Below, piece after piece: positions 24,665-32,234 of a stretch of 39,304 nt of DNA; the stretch's first letter is position 1; every line of letters begins with the position of its first letter. Under the pieces are notes generated by a model. That model worked only from the letters and a program-made list of their open reading frames with translations, was not told where the DNA came from and made no database searches. This DNA comes from Oscillospiraceae bacterium. GTDB lineage: Bacteria > Bacillota_A > Clostridia > Oscillospirales > Oscillospiraceae. A program made the position numbers and the translations under genes. The stretch lies in assembly GCA_017627975.1 (NCBI GenBank), contig JAGAFT010000168.1, positions 1-39,304 of the forward strand, in the 5' to 3' direction.

Positions 24665-25324
24665 TTATCGCCTCAAATACGCAGAGGAGACAGGAAAGTT
24701 AAAATAAGTATCGGGGTAGGGCTCATTGATCAGGGAGAAGTGCCACCATTCACAGTCTATGGGCTGAAAGCCGTTGCGAACCATCGCACGCTGCAGAAAC
24801 ATGCGGTTTTCATACTGCTCGTCCGTGATCTCACGGCAGTCCGGATGAGAGATCGGACTGAACAGGTCAAAGGGACTTCCCATATCCACTTCTTTTCCGG
24901 TCTTCATATCCAGCAGCGTCAGATCCACCGCGCTGCCCCGGCTGTGGCCGGACTGCTTGGCAATGTAGCCTTCGGCAAAGAGCGACTCCTTGTCCAGATC
25001 GGGGTAGAAATAAGGCTTCATACGGAGATCCTGATCCTCAAGACCCCAGAAAACAAAGTGCTTCACGGCGCGGGCGGGGCGGTAAGCGTCGAAGATCTTC
25101 AGGCGGTATCCCTGAATGTAGAGCTCGCCTGCAGCAGACTTCAGTGCGCGCGCCGCCTCAATGGACAACAGAGCGCAGGGCTCCTCATAGCCGTCGATCC
25201 GCTCACCGATAAAGTTGTAGGTGGAGTAATATCGGATCTCTTGTATGATATGCGGCACATAATCCGCCAGCACCACAAAGCCGGACGGATCCATCGTCGG
25301 ATCATTTCGATATTCCGTTCTCAT
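24665..25324 (-). CDS. D-Ala-D-Ala dipeptidase, VanX/DdpX family
   Basis: A 219-residue M15D-type zinc dipeptidase. The zinc-site segments are SGHSRGSAVDLT (His and Asp ligands) and EWWHF near the C-terminus (catalytic Glu and the third ligand His); an arginine in the DAYRPARAV segment fits the transition-state contact of VanX. There is no secretion signal, so it acts in the cytosol, hydrolysing D-Ala-D-Ala. No vanH, vanA or vanRS partners lie nearby. A role in peptidoglycan dipeptide recycling, as for DdpX, is therefore more likely than glycopeptide resistance. The ribosome site GGGAGGAAT is strong, and a small frame lies just upstream. Confidence 0.85.
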   Translation of the reverse strand: MRTEYRNDPTMDPSGFVVLADYVPHIIQEIRYYSTYNFIGERIDGYEEPCALLSIEAARALKSAAGELYIQGYRLKIFDAYRPARAVKHFVFWGLEDQDLRMKPYFYPDLDKESLFAEGYIAKQSGHSRGSAVDLTLLDMKTGKEVDMGSPFDLFSPISHPDCREITDEQYENRMFLQRAMVRNGFQPIDCEWWHFSLINEPYPDTYFNFPVSSAYLRR

Positions 25325-25345
25325 TGTATTCCTCCCTCGGAACGT

Positions 25346-25480
25346 TTACCAGATGGCGACCCGATTCTCCGACGCAAGATACATGCCGTCCCCTTCGGTG
25401 ATGCCATAGAAGTCCGGAATTTCATCATACTGCTGCAGCATGCTTATTCTTCTTTCGGACGTTCCTGTTTCCTCGTTCAT
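25346..25480 (-). CDS. Small ORF (44 residues) leading the VanX-like gene
   Basis: The minus strand encodes M-N-E-E-T-G followed by a segment ending in YGITEGDGMYLASENRVAIW and a stop 21 bp before the dipeptidase start. I do not recognise a family. The predicted transcription start falls almost on the first ATG (25480), so it would be leaderless; an internal ATG giving 31 residues has an AGAAG site and is the better start. It could be a leader peptide, a small partner protein or the tail of a lost gene. Confidence 0.35.
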   Translation of the reverse strand: MNEETGTSERRISMLQQYDEIPDFYGITEGDGMYLASENRVAIW

Positions 25481-25483
25481 GCA

Positions 25484-25512
25484 ATTATATCAAAAACGGT
25501 ACTCTTCTACAA
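25484..25512 (-). promoter_or_regulatory. Promoter of the VanX-like gene
   Basis: On the minus strand TTGTAG (25507-25512), 17 bp, perfect TATAAT (25484-25489). Confidence 0.55.
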
Positions 25513-25725
25513 GATATTATGAGATTATAGAAGAGCAGAGGACGCTTTTAAAGGGGCTTTGAATAGCTCGGAGCATGTTCGGATAAAATGGAATGAACCC
25601 GGATTTTGATACGATGACCTTATCCGGAAAAGCAGGGGCAAAACAAGAGCATGGAGTCCTACCTGAATTATGTTAACCAACCGGGGTTACAGTGCTGATT
25701 GGATTTGAGCCACGATATTATGTTC

Positions 25726-25772
25726 TTGACATATGTCTGAAATGATGATAGTATTTATTTTGACATAAGTCA
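25726..25772 (+). promoter_or_regulatory. Promoter with two palindromic operator-like sites for the DUF134 gene
   Basis: TTGACA (25726-25731), 17 bp, TAGTAT (25749-25754). A perfect palindrome GACATATGTC (25728-25737) overlaps the -35 element. A near copy GACATAAGTC (25762-25771) lies at the predicted transcription start, 34 bp away. Each is set in a longer direct repeat TTGACATA-GTC-GAAA. Binding at both would block the promoter; autoregulation by the DUF134 helix-turn-helix is a reasonable guess. Confidence 0.6.
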
Positions 25773-25788
25773 GAAAAGAGGTGCGCCT

Positions 25789-26583
25789 ATGCCGAGAAAA
25801 CAGCGCTGCAGGTGGATCGAAGGATACCCGGATCACTGGAAGTTTTCCCCGGAGGAAGTTTCAAACAGGGAACCGGTCGTGATGACCCTGGACGAGTTCG
25901 AGACGATCCGACTGCTTGACCGGGAGGGATTGACCCAGGAGCAGTGCGCCGAAAAGATGGGCATTGCCCGCACCACGGTGACCGCCATCTACGAGAGCGC
26001 ACGGCGCAAGGTTGCAGATGCGCTGGTAGAAGGAAAACAGCTCCTGATTCGGGGCGGAAACTATCGGCTCAACGATCAGGGAACGGAGAATATCATGCAG
26101 AAAGGAACAGATAATATGAGAATCGCAGTAACTTATGAAAACGGAGAAATTTTCCAGCATTTCGGCCACACCGAGCAGTTCAAGCTCTACGATGTGGAAG
26201 ACGGCAAAATCGTTGCGGAGCAGATCGTCCCGACCAACGGCAGTGGCCACGGCGCTCTTGCCGGGTTCCTGAAAGCGGCACAGGCGGATGCACTGATCTG
26301 CGGCGGCATCGGCATGGGCGCACAGAATGCGCTGGCTGAGGCGGGAATCAGACTCTACGGAGGTGTCTCCGGTTCTGCTGATGCAGCTGCGAAGGCACTG
26401 GCCGAAGGGACGCTGCAGTATGACCCCGACGCCAGATGTGATCACCACGGCCATCACGGAGAAGGTCATGAGTGCGGACATCACCACGGAGGCGGTCATG
26501 AGTGTGGACACCACCACGGCGAAGGCCTGGATTGCGGCCACCAGGAAGGCGATGAAGGCTGCCGCCGCCATCACGGAGAGTAA
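25789..26583 (+). CDS. DUF134 DNA-binding / NifX-NifB-like domain fusion with His/Cys-rich tail
   Basis: A 264-residue protein in three parts. Residues 1-100 are a DUF134 sigma-70-region-4-like helix-turn-helix (start PRKQRCRWIEGYPD, then LDEFETIRLLD and the recognition part GIARTTVTAIYESARRK). Residues 110-215 are a dinitrogenase iron-molybdenum cofactor biosynthesis (NifX-like) domain, MRIAVTYENGEIFQHFGHT to LYGGVSGSADAA. Residues 218-264 are a His/Cys-rich tail with two 11-residue repeats of the GHECGHHHG type. The tail probably binds metal. An internal ATG at 26116 with an AAAGGAA site could produce the NifX-like part alone. The protein is likely a metal- or Fe-S-linked regulator acting on its own promoter; this is inferred. 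Confidence 0.82.
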   Translation: MPRKQRCRWIEGYPDHWKFSPEEVSNREPVVMTLDEFETIRLLDREGLTQEQCAEKMGIARTTVTAIYESARRKVADALVEGKQLLIRGGNYRLNDQGTENIMQKGTDNMRIAVTYENGEIFQHFGHTEQFKLYDVEDGKIVAEQIVPTNGSGHGALAGFLKAAQADALICGGIGMGAQNALAEAGIRLYGGVSGSADAAAKALAEGTLQYDPDARCDHHGHHGEGHECGHHHGGGHECGHHHGEGLDCGHQEGDEGCRRHHGE

Positions 26584-26611
26584 GAGCGAATAACGCATAG
26601 ACTTCCGACAA

Positions 26612-26803
26612 ATGAAAAAGACGATCTATAGTCTTGCCACCTTTGCGGTCATGCTGATCGTTTCGCGGTTTGTTGTGAGGATCGTGGACGCCACGGTGCA
26701 GATCGACAGCAATATCGGAATGCTCCTGCTGCTTCTGGTCCTTGTAAATGCCGTAATCGTCTTGATCGGATGCAGGCTCTATCGGGCTTCCAAGAGAAAA
26801 TAA
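26612..26803 (+). CDS. Small two-helix membrane protein
   Basis: A 63-residue protein with two hydrophobic segments (about 5-25 and 34-56), a short polar link and a basic end RASKRK. It lies 28 bp after the DUF134/NifX gene and is probably co-transcribed. I do not recognise a family. Short membrane proteins beside metal-binding regulators are sometimes transport accessories, but nothing in the sequence proves that. Confidence 0.55.
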   Translation: MKKTIYSLATFAVMLIVSRFVVRIVDATVQIDSNIGMLLLLLVLVNAVIVLIGCRLYRASKRK

Positions 26804-26848
26804 CCTCGTTTTCCGGGCGCAGTGCAAGTTAAGAAACCATTTAACAAC

Positions 26849-26894
26849 AAAGCTCCCATATAGTAGAATTCTATTACTACTATATGGGAGCTTT
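26849..26894. terminator. Bidirectional terminator with perfect 18-bp stem
   Basis: The arm 26849-26866 (AAAGCTCCCATATAGTAG) is exactly complementary to 26877-26894 around a 10-nt loop. It sits between converging genes. Confidence 0.7.
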
Positions 26895-26959
26895 CCGTGG
26901 GCCTTTCGCTTGTTCCGATATCCTGCTGGTCTGCCTTTTTGGAAAATGTCATAAAAGGA

Positions 26960-27487
26960 TCACTTTTTCTGCTGTTTTGCGATCTGCTCTGTAAGATGGA
27001 TGCTTCTGCTGTTCCACGGGACCAGAGCATCGCAGGTCAGCGGCTTTGAAAAAATAAGGGTTGGATACTGCAGGCAGGCAGGATCCTGCTGATTCAGATA
27101 GGGCTCACAGAGATAGCCGTTGGCTTTGTAAAACGCGATGGCGGCATCATTGTGCTCCGCATCCGTATAGAGCCGTGCAAACCGGTATCCTCTGGCGGCC
27201 GCCATCTCCTCAAACCGCTTCAGAGCTTCTGAGCCGAGGCGCCTTCTCCGGAAGCCTTGCCGGATGCCGAACCAGCCAAGCCATGCGCTGTCAGGATCCT
27301 CCGGATAGGAGTAGATCCCGATGATGCCCGCACATACGCCGTCTTCATAGATCAGATAATACTCATAGGGGGATGACTCCTCAAGAGAGTCTTCATAGTT
27401 CGTCTCGGCACTTTCTCCGGGGAACAGTTCCGCCTGTATTTCAACGGCATAGCGGAGGTTGTTCTCCGTAATTCGATCCAGCTTCAT
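26960..27487 (-). CDS. GNAT family N-acetyltransferase
   Basis: A 175-residue GNAT protein. The acetyl-CoA pyrophosphate loop is visible as GIRQGFRRRRLGSEAL (about 75-90; consensus Q/R-x-x-G-x-G/A with a Leu-Gly variant). The preceding beta strand is GIIGIYSYPEDPDSAWLGW, and the later AIAFYKANGY is the usual beta5-alpha4 part. The substrate is not predictable. It has its own GGGAGGG ribosome site and appears to be a single-gene unit. Confidence 0.8.
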   Translation of the reverse strand: MKLDRITENNLRYAVEIQAELFPGESAETNYEDSLEESSPYEYYLIYEDGVCAGIIGIYSYPEDPDSAWLGWFGIRQGFRRRRLGSEALKRFEEMAAARGYRFARLYTDAEHNDAAIAFYKANGYLCEPYLNQQDPACLQYPTLIFSKPLTCDALVPWNSRSIHLTEQIAKQQKK

Positions 27488-27790
27488 GTTCTTCCCTCCC
27501 GACAGCAGGTGGTTTTCAAAAACAATATACCATACTTTCCCAATTTATCTCCCTGATTCTACCATGGCTTTCAGAATTGTGCAATCGTACACCTTCCCAT
27601 CAGGAAGAAGCCGTTTTTACAACAGACTGTCGATATACTCGGTCAGGCGTTCACGGGCGGGAGATAGAGATCACAAATCCTATGGCGGCGTGACGGCCAT
27701 GCCCATCCCCTGCGACGGCATGAAAGGGAGCGAGCCGGGTTATGAAGCCGCGCTGCACCTCTGGCGCATTCCATTCGGCGGCCATCAGCT

Positions 27791-27836
27791 CAAAACGCTC
27801 AGGAGGCCCGGTTAACCGGGTTTCCTGAGCGTTTTG
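27791..27836. terminator. Bidirectional terminator after the MerR gene
   Basis: CAAAACGCTCAGGA pairs with TCCTGAGCGTTTTG, and an inner CCCGGTTAACCGGG palindrome closes it. The rest of 27488-27790 holds no gene I can support; a short plus-strand frame ending LWRIPFGGHQLKTLRRPG may be a decayed gene end. Confidence 0.75.
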
Positions 27837-27858
27837 GTGTTCTTATCCTCCTGTGCTC

Positions 27859-28659
27859 TCAAGCATCCTCGACCGGAATCCAGAGAAATAGGTTGTTCAC
27901 ATCCCCCTGACCGCGATCGTCCCGGATGGTGAAGTTGCCCCAGGGATCCGCGTTGATCCGTAATTGCCTCTCCCTTAGCAGCCGGTCCACCTTTTCAAAG
28001 ACCGGCGCGAAATCCTCTTCTTTAAAATCAAACGGAAGCGTTATCGACAGACAGCGTCTCGGGGATTTGTAGTGCAGCCCCTGACGAATTTCCGGCGTCA
28101 ACTCCAGCGCGCAGTCAGCGTAACAGGACAGGCCCCTGTCGAATGTGTAATCGCCGGCGGCAAGTCTTTCCCGGGAGAAAAAGTAACATAGATTACGCTG
28201 ATAGAAAAAATCATCCCAGTGCGCAATGGCTTCCCGGCTGTTTTTCTTCGGCTGGGAGAGATTCAGCGTCCATGCAGGATGGCTCGACTGCTCAATGCAA
28301 AACAGCCCGTTTCCCTTCAGAATATGCATGAACGACAATGCCTGATCCCAGTAGCGCACCATGGCCATTTCAGCGCCGATTTTCTTCAGATACGCCTGTT
28401 TTTTGAGGCTGAGCATCATCTCAACGTCCGTATACCGCTCGCTCCCGTCCATGGCTTCGGCATAATCGCTCACGCTGATTTCCATCTGCTTCATATTCTG
28501 ATAGAACATAATCTGCGTCAGATCCTCAATGGAATAGAAACGATATCGGGAGTCTCTGTCCTGCCGCGGATGAATCAGTTCCTTCTGCTCATAATAGAGA
28601 ATCGTAGCGCGGGACAGTCCGGTGATTTTCATGATATCGCCGATTGAAAATTCCTGCAT
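27859..28659 (-). CDS. MerR family transcriptional regulator
   Basis: A 266-residue regulator. The N-terminal winged helix is typical: FSIGDIMKITGLSRATILYYEQKELIHP, followed by SRYRFYSIEDLTQIMFYQNM and a dimer helix. The C-terminal 160 residues form a ligand-binding part (possibly GyrI-like), with WDDFFYQRNLCYFF and SITLPFDFKEEDFAPVF segments; the ligand is unknown. I prefer the second in-frame ATG (28659), six bases after GGAGGG, over the first, which overlaps the ribosome site. It is 79 bp downstream of and co-directional with the iron-sulfur gene, so it could be the third gene of the flavoprotein operon and its regulator. Confidence 0.82.
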   Translation of the reverse strand: MQEFSIGDIMKITGLSRATILYYEQKELIHPRQDRDSRYRFYSIEDLTQIMFYQNMKQMEISVSDYAEAMDGSERYTDVEMMLSLKKQAYLKKIGAEMAMVRYWDQALSFMHILKGNGLFCIEQSSHPAWTLNLSQPKKNSREAIAHWDDFFYQRNLCYFFSRERLAAGDYTFDRGLSCYADCALELTPEIRQGLHYKSPRRCLSITLPFDFKEEDFAPVFEKVDRLLRERQLRINADPWGNFTIRDDRGQGDVNNLFLWIPVEDA

Positions 28660-28738
28660 GATCATCCCTCCGTTTCATTCTGGTCTGATCATACAGGAAT
28701 TTTATTTTTATGACAAGCGTTTTTTTACGCCGCTCCTT

Positions 28739-29458
28739 TTATTCCGCCGTCGGCTTCAGGCCGCGGGCCTCCGCTTCCTGCTGCATTCCCTTGAAAAGCG
28801 ACACATGGTCGATCTGCGCAGGGCAGACCTGGCTGCAGGCGCCGCAGCCGATGCACTTCCACAGTCCGGAGAAAACCGCCTGCTGAATTCGATCGGCGTC
28901 GTCGTGCGGGTCAAGATGCCGGAAGGCGACCTGCGCCATGGCGCCGGGCCCGATATAATCCCAGTCGTTGTTGACGTTCAGCGCATAGCAGACGTCGTAG
29001 CAGGCCATGCACTCGCGACAGTTGTTCAGACGCTCCAGCGTGTTCCAATAGAGGTTGTAATCGATGTCCTCGGACTTGACGACCGGGTTGACAGTCTTCT
29101 TTGCGACCTCACTCTCCACAAAGCGCTTTGCAAAAGGTTTACGGTCAATCACCAGGTCGCGGATGATCGGAAGGTTCCCCAGCGGCTCGAAGGTGTGTTC
29201 ACCCGGCTGGAGTGGTGTGTAGCAGGCGAGGCCAGGTTTGCCGTCGATGCGCATGGAACAGCGGCCGCAGAGAGAGGACCTACAGTTGAAGTCATAGGCG
29301 ATCGGTTCGATGTTCTCATAAATATAGTGCAGCACCTGCAGGCCGGTCATAAAGCCGCTTCCGTCGTCCTCATAGGGGACTTCGTATTCCTTATAGTACG
29401 GAGCATCGTCGGTGCTCGGGTCATATCGGAAAACTTTTGCGATGATGGTATCCGCCAT
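28739..29458 (-). CDS. Fumarate reductase/succinate dehydrogenase-type iron-sulfur subunit
   Basis: A 239-residue FrdB/SdhB-like protein. The N-terminal [2Fe-2S] domain has CRSSLCGRCSMRIDGKPGLAC (about 60-80). The C-terminal domain has two cysteine groups, CRECMACYDVC (about 149-159) and CIGCGACSQVCP (about 203-214), for [4Fe-4S]/[3Fe-4S] clusters. It has no signal peptide. It follows the Tat-type flavoprotein by 15 bp and would carry electrons to that flavin. No membrane anchor subunit lies nearby, so the electron donor is unclear. I chose the ATG at 29458, which has the right distance from GAGGAGGG; the ATG at 29464 is too close. Confidence 0.85.
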   Translation of the reverse strand: MADTIIAKVFRYDPSTDDAPYYKEYEVPYEDDGSGFMTGLQVLHYIYENIEPIAYDFNCRSSLCGRCSMRIDGKPGLACYTPLQPGEHTFEPLGNLPIIRDLVIDRKPFAKRFVESEVAKKTVNPVVKSEDIDYNLYWNTLERLNNCRECMACYDVCYALNVNNDWDYIGPGAMAQVAFRHLDPHDDADRIQQAVFSGLWKCIGCGACSQVCPAQIDHVSLFKGMQQEAEARGLKPTAE

Positions 29459-29473
29459 ATTCATTCCCTCCTC

Positions 29474-31390
29474 TTATTCTGCAAAGGTATCCAGTCCGAT
29501 GCATTCCGGAACCAGATACGCCACCGTATCCCTGCCGATGATTGTGTCGATCTTATCCGCCATCTTGGTTTTCCACTCGCCGTCCTGGCCAAGCGTGGTG
29601 ACAGTATTCGCCAAACCGTAGCTGTTGTCTGTATTCGGGTAGTCGGTACGCAGGTTGTAGCCGCGGGTCTCCCTGCGCTCCAGCCCCGCATAGGATGCCG
29701 CTAATGCACAGTAGAGCATATTTTCCGCCTCAAAAGCATCCTGCCACTCTCCGTTCATGCGGAAGGACTTGTCCATCATCGCCATGCGCGGGAGGTCTTC
29801 CTCCTGAATACGGGTGAGTTCTTTGATGATTTCCAGGATTTTCTTCTCGTCCTTCAGGGGACCCATCTCCCGATCCCAGTAGGTCGTCTGGATCTTATGC
29901 ATAACTTCGCGGGGGCGGATCGGATCGCTGGGATTGCGGTCAAAGATCTCATAAGCCTTTTGTAGAATTGCATCGATCTGGCCTTTGGCCGGCGCCGGCA
30001 TCTGCACCTCGTCATTCAGCGCGAGCGCGCCTTTTGCCGCCACATAACCGCCGGTCTGTGCCGCGATCTGGGTCATGCCTCCGAGGCCGCCCGGGCCGGG
30101 GCCAGCAAAGAACAGCCGCGGGATGTCGGTTTCGGACGTCATGGAGAGATTCCGCGGAGCGCCTGCGCTGGCCCAGGTCTCAGGCACGACCTCAATATAC
30201 TGGGGCATGTCGTAACCGAGGAATTTTTTCTCCCGCTCCTCGCTGCGCCGGAAGTAGCGCGGCATCACGGGCGCGCAGTCCTTGTCCATATAGCATCCGC
30301 CGTGTTCGGTGGCACGGCCATGCAGCCGCAGCCCGTACATGATCTTCGCGGTGTTGCCCATGTTGATGCTCATCACCTGCTGCCGGACCTCGGCGGTCAT
30401 CTCCGACCAGGGGACCATGTTCCCGTCATAGATCATGTCATAAGGTGTCTGAGAAGCGTCAAAGTTGAGGTTGCCCATCGTCTGACGGGTTCCGGCAGGC
30501 GTCCACTGAGATGCGTCGCCACAGTACTGCTCCATGTCCGCCATCGGCACCTGATGCCGTAGCAGCATGGCCGTACCGTCTCCGGTCTCTTCCTTGGCCG
30601 CCATGGATTCCGCACCCATGCCGTTCCATCCGGTAATCCAGCAGTAACCGCCGGAAGCCATGATGGTGGACTTCGCCCGGAAGACGTGCGGGTCGCCGTT
30701 GACGCGGTCAATGGCAACTGCCCCCGCGGCGGAGCCGTCCTCCGCGGTCAGGATATCGACAACGAACATCTGGTCACAGATCTCCGTCACATTGGAATTG
30801 CGCTGGCACCACTGGGCCATCATACGCGGCCAGAAACCCTGATCGTGCGTCACCGGGAATCCTTCGGTCGGGCCGTTGTGGCTGAGGACGGTTCCATCTT
30901 CATTATAAAGCGGGATGCTGCCGTACTTGAGTCCGTTGGCAATGACCTTCTCTTCTTTCTGTGCCTTCAGCAGACTGTAGAAGTAGGTCTGGTTCAAGAG
31001 TCCTTCGCAGACCATATCCATGATCATCAGCGTATTGGCAATGGTCTCGTCGTCATCCGGAGAGAACTCCATGCTCTGATAGGTATGACCCCAGTTCATG
31101 CCGGATGTTCCCGAATGGCCGAACACGCCCTTGTCGACAATGATAGCGCTCTTTCCCGCCTGACATACCGTCAGAGCGGCTTCCATTCCCGCAATACCGC
31201 CTCCTATGACCAGAACGTCGCTTTCGTGATAATGGATGTTCTGCTTTTTCGTGGAGGTGTTTTCTCTGATTATCTCCCCACCGCTCCCGCTTTCAGCAAA
31301 TGCCGCACCGCGGGTCAGTCCCATCAGGGTACCGCTGAGCGCCACGCCGGCTGCACCGCGGAGAAAATCTCTTCTGCTGATATTGCCCAT
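29474..31390 (-). CDS. Tat-exported FAD-dependent reductase, fumarate reductase flavoprotein family
   Basis: A 638-residue flavoprotein. Residues 1-32 form a Tat signal: ISRRDFLRG, hydrophobic stretch, GAAFA-ES cleavage-like site. FAD binding begins with SDVLVIGGGIAGMEAAL (about 58-74), then VDKGVFGHSGTSGMNWG for flavin contact. The family pattern continues to a glycine-rich GPGPGGLGGMTQIAAQTGGYVAAKGAL near 430-455 and the C-terminal helical domain. Relatives include fumarate, urocanate and other enoate reductases and AprA. Its exact substrate is not clear, since the usual fumarate-binding residues cannot be matched by eye. With the iron-sulfur partner it would form a soluble, exported two-subunit reductase. 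The ribosome site AGGAAGG is good. Confidence 0.82.
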   Translation of the reverse strand: MGNISRRDFLRGAAGVALSGTLMGLTRGAAFAESGSGGEIIRENTSTKKQNIHYHESDVLVIGGGIAGMEAALTVCQAGKSAIIVDKGVFGHSGTSGMNWGHTYQSMEFSPDDDETIANTLMIMDMVCEGLLNQTYFYSLLKAQKEEKVIANGLKYGSIPLYNEDGTVLSHNGPTEGFPVTHDQGFWPRMMAQWCQRNSNVTEICDQMFVVDILTAEDGSAAGAVAIDRVNGDPHVFRAKSTIMASGGYCWITGWNGMGAESMAAKEETGDGTAMLLRHQVPMADMEQYCGDASQWTPAGTRQTMGNLNFDASQTPYDMIYDGNMVPWSEMTAEVRQQVMSINMGNTAKIMYGLRLHGRATEHGGCYMDKDCAPVMPRYFRRSEEREKKFLGYDMPQYIEVVPETWASAGAPRNLSMTSETDIPRLFFAGPGPGGLGGMTQIAAQTGGYVAAKGALALNDEVQMPAPAKGQIDAILQKAYEIFDRNPSDPIRPREVMHKIQTTYWDREMGPLKDEKKILEIIKELTRIQEEDLPRMAMMDKSFRMNGEWQDAFEAENMLYCALAASYAGLERRETRGYNLRTDYPNTDNSYGLANTVTTLGQDGEWKTKMADKIDTIIGRDTVAYLVPECIGLDTFAE

Positions 31391-31436
31391 ATGCTTTTCC
31401 TTCCTTTCCTGTCCGTTTTGTTGGCATAAAGTTTAC

Positions 31437-31474
31437 GTCATTATTCTGACAAAGTATACAGTAGTCATGTCAAG
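31437..31474 (-). promoter_or_regulatory. Possible operator and -35 region for the flavoprotein operon
   Basis: On the minus strand TTGACA (31469-31474) is followed by several TGAC half-sites: TGACATGAC, then TTTGTCAGAATAATGACG, in which GTCA-N6-TGAC is an inverted repeat. No good -10 sits at normal spacing, as happens with MerR-controlled promoters, but the evidence is weak. Confidence 0.3.
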
Positions 31475-31731
31475 CACTTTTTTGCCGACGTAGGTTGAGC
31501 GTAATCCGGTGCTCGCAAGGCTCCTGTACGGTGTCTTTCATCTCTTTCAAGGCGGCGTAGGATGATTTTTTCTCCGGCGGCGGCTCCCGGCGCCCCGGTC
31601 AAGATGAATACAATGGTCATGTTTTACTCATCTAACCATATAAAACCGGCTTTTATTCTCTATAAAGACGCCGTCTTTGATACAAATGAAAACCCCTGCC
31701 CCCGTCGCGCAGAGGCCCAAAATATAAAGAA

Positions 31732-31788
31732 ATCAAGGGCTTTCACGGTCCTACCGGTTCATTCGGCAGAGCTGTGAAGGCCCTTGAT
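31732..31788. terminator. Inverted repeat in the gene-free stretch 31475-31900
   Basis: ATCAAGGGCTTTCAC (31732-31746) pairs with GTGAAGGCCCTTGAT (31774-31788), 14 of 15 positions. On the minus strand, further left of the flavoprotein promoter, about 30 codons read PPPEKKSSYAALKEMKDT and end in RRQKSA plus stop near 31477, which may be the tail of a lost gene. I see nothing else in 31475-31900. Confidence 0.35.
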
Positions 31789-31960
31789 GCTCTATTCAGT
31801 TGTCATTGTTCATGCCACCGCACCGGGAAAACTTACCCTCCTGCACACCGCCGACCGCAAAATAATTAGAATGTGGTCGAATAATTGAAAGGTGCGGGGA
31901 ATAATTAAATTGTGCAGGTAATCGTTAAAAAGTGTAGTCTTGCATACTGGAGTCGCCTGC

Positions 31961-32041
31961 CTATGTTGACTTCTTTTTGAAGAATAGTGCCAAAGCTATA
32001 CAGATCGCAATTCCAATAACGAAAGGAATAGCCAACAGAAA
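31961..32041 (-). pseudogene. C-terminal membrane-anchor fragment of a lost gene
   Basis: In a frame different from the preceding phage fragment, the minus strand reads FLLAIPFVIGIAICIALALF, then FKKKST and a stop at 31961: one hydrophobic helix plus a basic end, typical for the last segment of a membrane or anchored protein. The rest is absent. Confidence 0.4.
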
Positions 32042-32153
32042 TGCTGTCGATGTTCTCCGCGTCCTCTTCGATTCGGGCGTCCGTGATCGCCAGCTTCGAC
32101 ATCTGCGGATGATAGAACAGAGCGCCATCCACGTATACGCGAAAAAGGCTCAT
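32042..32153 (-). pseudogene. N-terminal fragment of a phage tail protein
   Basis: A good AGGAGGG site precedes ATG 32153. The first 37 residues (MSLFRVYVDGALFYHPQMSK, then LAITDARIEEDAENIDS) look like the start of a siphophage Gp37-like tail/endopeptidase protein. At about 32042 the similarity stops abruptly and a foreign membrane-helix end follows, so a deletion or recombination joined two genes. Confidence 0.5.
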
Positions 32154-32178
32154 GGGCAGCCCTCCTATTCGTAAAATG

Positions 32179-32206
32179 AAAACAGAGCCGGTTGCCCGAC
32201 TCTGTC
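32179..32206 (-). terminator. Terminator after the nucleotidyltransferase
   Basis: On the minus strand ACAGAGTCGGGC pairs with the GGCTCTGT side of the same hairpin, followed by TTTTC. It separates the nucleotidyltransferase from the tail fragment. Confidence 0.55.
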
Positions 32207-32234
32207 AGAAATATTCAGTTAGCTAAACTTGAAT

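Noticed and set aside
24665..25324. Vancomycin-resistance gene
   Set aside because: Only the dipeptidase is present; vanH, vanA and the sensor genes are missing, so a recycling role like DdpX is more likely.
27459..27815. A 118-codon plus-strand frame between the GNAT and MerR genes
   Set aside because: No ribosome site, it runs antisense into the GNAT start and through the terminator, and the composition changes midway. At most its end is a remnant.
31562..31777. A 71-codon plus-strand frame in the gene-free stretch
   Set aside because: It has no ribosome site and no recognisable motif, and it crosses an inverted repeat.
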